Source of the DNA: an uncultured Clostridia bacterium
Lineage (GTDB): Bacteria; Bacillota; Clostridia; HGM11514
Direction: 5' to 3'
Length of the DNA stretch: 28,142 nt
NCBI GenBank assembly: GCA_902478725.1
Contig: CABSMD010000012.1
Span: forward strand, 1 to 28,142
Shown here: piece after piece, positions 23,587 to 28,142 of the stretch
How the letters are laid out: the number at the start of each line of letters is the position of its first letter
Numbering within the stretch: the first letter of the stretch is position 1
Program-made: the position numbers and the translations under genes
The notes under the pieces: generated by a model
The model's input: only the letters and a program-made list of their open reading frames with translations
Database searches by the model: none
What the model was told of the DNA's origin: nothing

Positions 23587-23796
23587 ATGCATCACTTGTG
23601 TTCTGAAAGTAGTCGCTACTACAGAAACTATAGCCATCTATGCGATGACAAGACAGTGCTTAAAAATCCCCACAAGGGATGGTATTATCATTTTGTTGAT
23701 AACGGACTGAGCAGGCCCACCTACCGCGATGGTCTTTCGGATGATGAGCAGCTTACCGTCTTTCCCGGAATGAACCCATCTATACATCAGATTTGA
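23587..23796 (+). pseudogene. N-terminal fragment of a DUF4874/DUF4832-type protein (frameshifted)
   Basis: The first reading frame gives 69 residues with the DUF4874-like start LKNPHKGWYYHFVDNGLSRP and stops at 23794-23796. GGAGGG lies 10 bases before the ATG, so the 5' end looks normal. The frame breaks at the CCC run 23775-23777. Removing one C changes Met-Asn-Pro-Ser into Met-Asn-His-Leu and joins directly to YIRFDWSDIEKNKGVYDW in the next frame, as expected for this family. A sequencing error or a real mutation would look the same here. Confidence 0.75.
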
Positions 23797-24958
23797 CTGG
23801 AGCGACATTGAAAAAAACAAAGGTGTATACGATTGGACAGCAATCGATCAAATTATAGAAAAGTATAAAGCGCTAGGATTCAAATTTTCGCTGCGGCTTT
23901 GCACTTATGAAACCGGCATTCACAATTCACCCTTTGCATCTCCCAAATGGCTTGCTGATTTGGGTACCGGCAGTATGGTAAGGATCAATGGGAGGGAATT
24001 TTTTGAACCTTATTATGACCATCCGTTATTCCTTGAAAAGCTGGAACGGTTTATGGGGGAATACGGAAGGAAATTTAACGGGAATCCCTTAATAGAGTAT
24101 GTGGATGTAGGGACATTTGGAACATGGGGAGAAGGACACACATCCTATGGCAGCGGACAAAAATACGGTATTGCTACCTTGCTGTCTCATGTGAATCTGC
24201 ATCTGAAATATTTCCCGAATACGCCCGTCATGCTCAATGATGATATGATATCCCATCTGGAGGACAGTGGCGCCGCCGCGAAAGAATTTATGGAGTATTG
24301 TGCTGGCAAGGGAATGGGGCTTCGTGACGATGGTATTTGTGTAAAATATTATTGTGATACATACGGTTATTCCACCCTGCGCTCTCCGGAATTCTTTGGA
24401 TGTTTCAACCGGCGCGCGGCAGTCGATATAGAGCTTGAGCATTATTCCAAAATTTCGCCGGACGATTTTAAAGACGGCTTTCCGTACCTGGAAGCGCTGA
24501 AAACCGCGAGAGCCACGTTTTCCGGGTTTCACGGGTATGTTTCCCCCTGGATACAGCAAAATAGGTATTTTACGGAATATTGTGCGAACCGGCTTGGTTA
24601 TTGGTATTTTATCAATGGGCTTACGCTGGCGCACCCAGTCAGTGGCCTGAAATCCGAAGCGACGCTCCACATTGAGAATAAAGGGTTTGCCGCTGCCTAT
24701 CACCGGTATGCACTCAGGATCAGCGCCAGGAATGAAATGGGGGAGAGTTTTGTTTTGAATAGGGAATCACCCGATAACCGAACTTGGCTGGGACGGACGG
24801 AGGAACGGCTAACGCTTGATTTTGCAAAAGTACCGCCGGGCAGTTATGCACTCTGCATCGGACTGTACGAGGGACGGCTTCCGGTCAGGCTGGCGCTGCG
24901 TGACAACCTAATTTTGGAGGATGGGAGTTATGAGCTAGATCGGATAACCGTTGCATAA
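23780..24958 (+). pseudogene. Main part of a DUF4832-type, glycosidase-like protein (frameshifted)
   Basis: The second frame is open from 23780 without needing an ATG (the first lies at 23960) and gives ~392 residues. It contains LYIRFDWSDIEKNKGVYDW, FSLRLCTYE, PLIEYVDVGTFGTWGEGHTS (a Glu-bearing loop placed like a TIM-barrel catalytic acid) and a C-terminal beta-rich region (~FAAAYHRYALRISARNEMG to the end). Restored, the protein would be ~456 residues, the normal DUF4874+DUF4832 size. The family is thought to be carbohydrate-related; no activity is assigned. No signal peptide is visible. The gene stands alone and by eye is more AT-rich than its neighbours, which could mean recent acquisition. 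Confidence 0.75.
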
Positions 24959-25002
24959 AGCCTATTTCTTTTATGGGCTAAGAAATGGCAGTATGGATGT
25001 AT

Positions 25003-25031
25003 TTGACTTGTTATTTTGCCTATGTTATAAT
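25003..25031 (+). promoter_or_regulatory. Strong sigma-A promoter of the hydrogenase accessory cluster
   Basis: TTGACT (25003-25008) and perfect TATAAT (25026-25031) with a 17-bp spacer. The start near 25038 gives a ~124-base leader before the first DRTGG gene. The leader has only weak hairpins and no riboswitch I recognise. Confidence 0.85.
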
Positions 25032-25161
25032 GAAAACAGTTCACTTTTCAATAGAGATATTATCTGCCGGCTTCGGATTATATCCAGAGAGAAGGAAGCT
25101 GTTCTTGTAAAAGAAAGATAGAATGAAATTCAGATAAAAATCAATACGGAGGAGTGCGGCC

Positions 25162-25509
25162 ATGAAATTAAAAGAGGTTAAAGAAATTCTCGAGGCGGAC
25201 ATTATTTCCGGAGAAGAACTTTTGGACGAGGAGGTTTGCGCAGCCTGCGGCTCGGATCTGATGAGCGACGTGCTGGCCTTTGTCAAGGACCAGGGCCTTT
25301 TATTGACCGGGCTTATCAACCCCCAGGTGGTCCGTACGGCTGAGATGATGGATATGAAGGCCATCGTGTTTGTCCGCGGTAAGACGCCTGATGCACCCAT
25401 CATAAAGCTCGCCGAGCAGAAAGAGATCGTCCTGATGAGCACCGATTTCCCCCTTTATGTTGCATGTGGCAGGCTCTATTCGGCGGGTCTGAATGGAAGG
25501 AAGGTTTGA
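25162..25509 (+). CDS. DRTGG-domain protein, hydrogenase-cluster associated
   Basis: A 115-residue single-domain protein starting MKLKEVKEILEADIISGEEL, with GLLLTGLINPQVVRTAEMMD and VLMSTDFPLYVACGRLYSAG, typical of stand-alone DRTGG proteins. A CxxC (C26, C29) near the N-terminus could hold a metal or cluster. The DRTGG domain is also found in phosphotransacetylases and near HPr kinase and is presumed to bind ligand, not to catalyse. Stand-alone copies recur beside [FeFe]-hydrogenase genes in Clostridia. CGGAGGAG precedes the ATG. The stop abuts the next gene's TTG start. Confidence 0.82.
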   Translation: MKLKEVKEILEADIISGEELLDEEVCAACGSDLMSDVLAFVKDQGLLLTGLINPQVVRTAEMMDMKAIVFVRGKTPDAPIIKLAEQKEIVLMSTDFPLYVACGRLYSAGLNGRKV

Positions 25510-25962
25510 TTGCCTGTGTCCGATAACCATAAAATAAACCTGCACTATGAGGTCGATGTGGATGATTTTTCTTCCGCAGGCGAAGCTTCTGGAGATACCA
25601 AAAAGGTGCTCAAACAGCTTGGCGTTGACCCTGAGGTGATCCGCCGGGTCGCCATTGCCATGTATGAGGGAGAGATCAACATGGTAATCCATGCAAACGG
25701 CGGCGTGGCCGATGTGGAGATCTCACCGGAGCAGATCCGGGTGGTTCTGACCGATAACGGCCCCGGTATTCAGGATATTCCACTTGCTATGACCGAAGGA
25801 TATTCCACCGCTTCCGACAACGTGCGGGAGTTGGGGTTCGGCGCTGGCATGGGATTGCCGAACATGAAAAAATACACTGATGAGCTCAATATTGAAACGA
25901 CAATCGGCAAGGGGACGGTCGTGGAAATGATTATTAATACTGTGAATGAAGCGAGGGTCTGA
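25510..25962 (+). CDS. Histidine-kinase-like ATPase (RsbW/SpoIIAB-type fold)
   Basis: A 150-residue GHKL ATPase domain without a histidine-phosphotransfer domain. Visible boxes are N (EGEINMVIHA, E53/N57), G1 (DNGPGI, D82) and G2 (GFGAGMGLPNMKKYTD). In the RsbW family such proteins bind and phosphorylate anti-anti-sigma partners; here the neighbours suggest a redox or hydrogenase signalling role, which is inference. It starts at TTG 25510 directly after the upstream stop, with GGAAGGAAGG before it; GTG 25516 is an alternative start. Confidence 0.88.
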   Translation: MPVSDNHKINLHYEVDVDDFSSAGEASGDTKKVLKQLGVDPEVIRRVAIAMYEGEINMVIHANGGVADVEISPEQIRVVLTDNGPGIQDIPLAMTEGYSTASDNVRELGFGAGMGLPNMKKYTDELNIETTIGKGTVVEMIINTVNEARV

Positions 25963-25991
25963 TGAATACATAATGAAAGGGAATGAATGCT

Positions 25992-27128
25992 ATGCATGAG
26001 TATTTTCATTCTGTGACGCTGGATAAAGAAAAATGCCGTGGCTGTATCAACTGCATCAAACGGTGCCCGACAGAGGCAATCCGTGTGCGCAATGGCAAGG
26101 CAAAGATCATCAAGGAACGCTGCATCGATTGCGGTGTATGTATCAGTGTCTGCCCGTATCACGCAAAGCTTGCTACCACCGACCCATTTGAAAAAATTAA
26201 GGATTTTAAATATAGCGTTGCGCTTCCGGCGCCGACATTTTACGGCCAGTTCCGGGGGGTAAACGATATCAATGTCATTCTAACCGCGCTTAAGGTGATT
26301 GGATTTAATGACGTGTACGAGGTCGCGCGTGCGGCGGAGCAAGTCACCAGGCTGACCAAAGAATATATTGCCAACAATGAGCTCCCCAAGCCTGTGATCA
26401 GTTCCGCCTGCCCGGCGGTGGTGCGTCTGATCAAGGTAAGGTTTCCCAGCTTGATTAAAAATATCATGCCGCTTTATACCCCCGTGGAGCTTGCGGCTGT
26501 AATCGCCCGCAACGAGGCAGTGGAGAAGACCGGGCTTCCGCCGGAGAAGATCGGGGTGTTCTTTATCTCGCCCTGCGCAGCCAAGGTGACCAGTTCTAAA
26601 CTGCCGCCGGGGCTTAAGGAGCCGGTGATCGACGGCGTTATCTCAATGAAGGAGGTACACCGGCGGATTGTACCATTAATCAAAAAGATCAAGGAGCCGG
26701 AAGTCTTATCACGTGGCTTTGCCAAAGGCGTTTGCTGGGCCAGCAGCGGCGGAGAAAGCTCCGCCCTGGGTTTGGGCAATTATATTTCGGTCGACGGGAT
26801 TGCGGACGTGATCAAGTTTTTGGAAGAGATTGAGGACGATAAAGTGGACGGTATTGATTTTGTCGAGGCCTTATCCTGCACGGGGGGCTGTGTTGGCGGC
26901 CCGTTGACGGTGGAAAACTGCTTTGTCGCCAAAAACCGGATTTCCCAATTGACCGCGAAGATGACGGTGCAGGAAAAGCAAAGGCAGTCTGAACAGCGAT
27001 TTCCGGGATGTGCTTTGGGACAACGAGATCGAATATTCCCCCGTTTTGAATCTGGATTCCGATATGATGGTCGCCATGCAGAAGATGGAGGAAATGAAAC
27101 GGATCTACTCCGACCTGCCCGGCCTTGA
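25992..27128 (+). CDS. Sensory-type [FeFe]-hydrogenase, ferredoxin plus H-cluster domain (frameshifted near 3' end)
   Basis: Residues 15-25 and 44-54 form two [4Fe-4S] ferredoxin motifs (CxxCxxCxxxC). The H-cluster domain keeps its four ligands: C140 in SSACPAV, C195 in ISPCAAK, and C296 and C300 in LSCTGGCVGGP. Ala139 stands where catalytic hydrogenases have the proton-transfer Cys (TSCCP), and Met of MPC is Ser; both changes are typical of slow, putatively sensory enzymes. The ATG at 25992 suits the AAAGGG site better than ATG 25983. After about residue 328 the frame reads nonsense overlapping the next frame, so the true protein probably continues into the Fe-S domain at 27010-27309. It likely senses H2 or redox state. 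Confidence 0.85.
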   Translation: MHEYFHSVTLDKEKCRGCINCIKRCPTEAIRVRNGKAKIIKERCIDCGVCISVCPYHAKLATTDPFEKIKDFKYSVALPAPTFYGQFRGVNDINVILTALKVIGFNDVYEVARAAEQVTRLTKEYIANNELPKPVISSACPAVVRLIKVRFPSLIKNIMPLYTPVELAAVIARNEAVEKTGLPPEKIGVFFISPCAAKVTSSKLPPGLKEPVIDGVISMKEVHRRIVPLIKKIKEPEVLSRGFAKGVCWASSGGESSALGLGNYISVDGIADVIKFLEEIEDDKVDGIDFVEALSCTGGCVGGPLTVENCFVAKNRISQLTAKMTVQEKQRQSEQRFPGCALGQRDRIFPRFESGFRYDGRHAEDGGNETDLLRPARP

Positions 27129-27309
27129 CTGCGGTACCTGCGGCGCACCAAGCTGTATGGCGCTGGCGGAGGATATTGTGCGCGGGTTTGCGGAAGAGGG
27201 AGATTGTATCTTTAAGATGCGGGAACGGGTCAGCGATCTGGCCAAAAAGGTGGTTGAGCTGGAAAGCCATCTACCGCCGCCGTTTCGCGTGGATAAGGAG
27301 GATAATTGA
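27010..27309 (+). CDS. C-terminal [4Fe-4S] domain of the sensory hydrogenase (separate frame)
   Basis: In the +1 frame relative to the hydrogenase, this segment encodes LWDNEIEYSPVLNLDSDMM, then GLDCGTCGAPSCMALAEDIV and a later Cys in EGDCIFK, the four-cysteine Fe-S motif seen in RnfB and CO-dehydrogenase-type proteins, followed by a short coiled segment. The GTG at 27010 has no convincing ribosome-binding site. The frame is open back to a TGA near 26962 and reads SKGSLNSDFRDVLWDNE, so this is best seen as the end of the preceding protein displaced by one base. AAGGAGG at its end serves the next gene. Confidence 0.78.
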   Translation: MLWDNEIEYSPVLNLDSDMMVAMQKMEEMKRIYSDLPGLDCGTCGAPSCMALAEDIVRGFAEEGDCIFKMRERVSDLAKKVVELESHLPPPFRVDKEDN

Positions 27310-27311
27310 CG

Positions 27312-27641
27312 ATGAAGCTCAAAGATTTTGTGGAGAAATATCAGTTGAAGGTGGTTACGGCCGGGGAGCTTCCCGAACGGGAGGTGGCGGGCTGTTATAT
27401 TGGCGACCTGCTGAGCTGGGTCATGTCGAAGGCGCGTAAGGACAATGTCTGGATCACGGTGCAGACCAACGCCAACATCGTGGCGGTGGCCTCGCTTACC
27501 GACGCGGCGTGTGTCATCGTTTCCGAAGGGATAGAAATTGAGGAAAGCACGGTGCGCAAGGCTGAGATGCAAGATGTAGTTTTATTATCCTCCCCGAAAA
27601 CCTCCTATGAAATCGCCAAGGAGATTTGTGCGGACATATGA
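27312..27641 (+). CDS. Second DRTGG-domain protein
   Basis: A 109-residue protein (MKLKDFVEKYQLKVVTAGEL, GCYIGDLLSWVMSKARKDNV, VVLLSSPKTSYEIAKEI), a DRTGG-like domain distinct from the 25162 copy and without its CxxC. Proteins of this type are often labelled HPr-kinase-related from the shared domain, but no kinase motif is present. Its ATG has AAGGAGG 10 bases upstream, inside the end of the Fe-S segment, and its stop overlaps the PHP gene start (ATGA). Probably a ligand-sensing partner in the same cluster. Confidence 0.82.
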   Translation: MKLKDFVEKYQLKVVTAGELPEREVAGCYIGDLLSWVMSKARKDNVWITVQTNANIVAVASLTDAACVIVSEGIEIEESTVRKAEMQDVVLLSSPKTSYEIAKEICADI

Positions 27642-28107
27642 AGCTTTCTTATGACCTGCATATCCATTCCACGCTTTCGCCCTGCGGGGATGGGGACATG
27701 ACGCCGAACAACATCGTGAATATGTCGCTCCTGAAGGGGCTGGATGTGATCGCGCTGACTGATCACAATTCCTGTAAAAACCTGCCCGGTATTTTGGATT
27801 GTGCGCAGAGTGCCGGATTGTTGGTGATTCCCGGGATGGAGGTGGAAACCTCTGAAGAGGTGCACATGGTCTGCCTGTTTGAACGGCTGGAGGACGCGCT
27901 TGCCTTTGAGAGTATTGTACAGGAGCACATGCCCGTCATACCGAATGACGTTACAATTTTTGGTGAACAGCTGATTCTCGACGGGCAGGATCGCGAGACG
28001 GGCTGGGTTGACAACCTTTTGGTGGTTGCGACCCGCTTGGATATCTATGCTATTACCGAAACGGCCGCGCGGCTGGGCGGCATTGCGATACCCGCCCATG
28101 TGGACAA
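27638..28107 (+). CDS. PHP-domain phosphoesterase, 3' end cut by the contig edge
   Basis: Open frame of ~157 genomic residues with no stop, because the sequence ends. It begins MKLSYDLHIHSTLSPCGDGD (metal ligands H8, H10), then LTDHNSCKN, IPGMEVETSEEVHMVCLF, and ends at GGIAIPAHVDN, the middle of a PHP fold; the C-terminal DxH ligands are lost. Start and upstream stop overlap as ATGA. After 28107 the reading frame enters adapter sequence and must not be translated. Such PHP genes commonly accompany DRTGG, ATPase and hydrogenase genes in Clostridia; the substrate is unknown. It differs clearly from the PHP protein at 12517. Confidence 0.85.
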
Positions 28108-28142
28108 CTGTCTCTTATACACATCTCCGAGCCCACGAGACC
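28108..28142 (+). other. Illumina Nextera adapter sequence (not genomic)
   Basis: CTGTCTCTTATACACATCT (28108-28126), the Tn5 mosaic end, is followed by CCGAGCCCACGAGAC (28127-28141), the Nextera read-2 adapter, plus one base of index. The genomic sequence ends at about 28107. The first base could be shared with the genome. Confidence 0.98.

Noticed and set aside
24959..24979. Short AGCCTA/TGGGCT hairpin after the DUF4832-type gene
   Set aside because: Only six pairs including a G-U, a large loop and no U-run; too weak to call a terminator.
25003..25040. Possible Rex (redox) operator at the hydrogenase-cluster promoter
   Set aside because: Only a TTGTTA half-site is visible; the matching TTAACAA half is missing.
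26960..27015. Programmed ribosomal frameshift in the hydrogenase gene
   Set aside because: The required shift is +1 and there is no slippery codon next to an in-frame stop; a simple one-base indel explains it better.
1..28107. CRISPR arrays, insertion sequences, tRNA and rRNA genes
   Set aside because: I looked for spaced direct repeats, transposase motifs, terminal inverted repeats and cloverleaf patterns between genes and saw none, but no search tool was run.

Overview
The window reads as chromosomal DNA of an anaerobic, endospore-forming Clostridia member. The evidence is a clear sigma-G gene, the Firmicutes-type orders dprA-topA-trmFO and infC-rpmI-rplT, KtrAB potassium uptake, strong Shine-Dalgarno sequences, sigma-A promoters with 16-18 bp spacers, and an [FeFe]-hydrogenase accessory cluster. 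An Oscillospirales-like lineage is my guess; nothing here proves it. The last ~35 bases are not genomic: they match the Illumina Nextera transposase adapter, so the window ends at a raw contig edge.

Layout. 1-876: 3' part of a MerR-type regulator with GyrI-like and TipAS ligand-binding domains. 1012-4225: an ABC exporter (ATPase plus two-domain FtsX permease), ended by a bidirectional terminator shared with a convergent operon. 4311-7458 (minus strand): a TPP-riboswitch-controlled thiamine salvage operon, thiD-thiM-thiE-HAD phosphatase. 7448-8296 (minus): a PocR/AraC regulator, divergent from an FAD-dependent oxidoreductase (8448-9695). 9799-10155: a small holin-like membrane protein with a zinc-ribbon tail, followed by sigG, whose ribosome-binding site lies in a long hairpin. 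11162-13194: a tandem class II aldolase-like protein and a PHP phosphoesterase. 13218-14535: infC-rpmI-rplT behind an attenuator leader, with infC starting at AUC. 14599-17437: ktrB, ktrA and a SpoU-family RNA methyltransferase. 17574-22114: dprA, topA, trmFO. 22190-23413: tyrS from its own promoter. 23587-24958: a DUF4874/DUF4832-type gene split by a one-base frameshift. 25162-28107: a cluster of DRTGG protein, histidine-kinase-like ATPase, sensory-type [FeFe]-hydrogenase (also frameshifted), second DRTGG protein and a truncated PHP protein.

How it fits together. Most of the window is housekeeping: translation, tRNA modification, DNA topology and uptake, potassium and thiamine. The less ordinary parts are the hydrogenase-linked signalling cluster, the holin/zinc-ribbon protein beside sigG, the apparent translation gate on sigG, and the regulator/exporter pair at the left edge. 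No CRISPR array, insertion sequence, tRNA or rRNA gene was seen, and no gene-free stretch exceeds about 205 bases. The two single-base frameshifts in short homopolymer runs, together with the adapter, make assembly error a live alternative to real gene decay.
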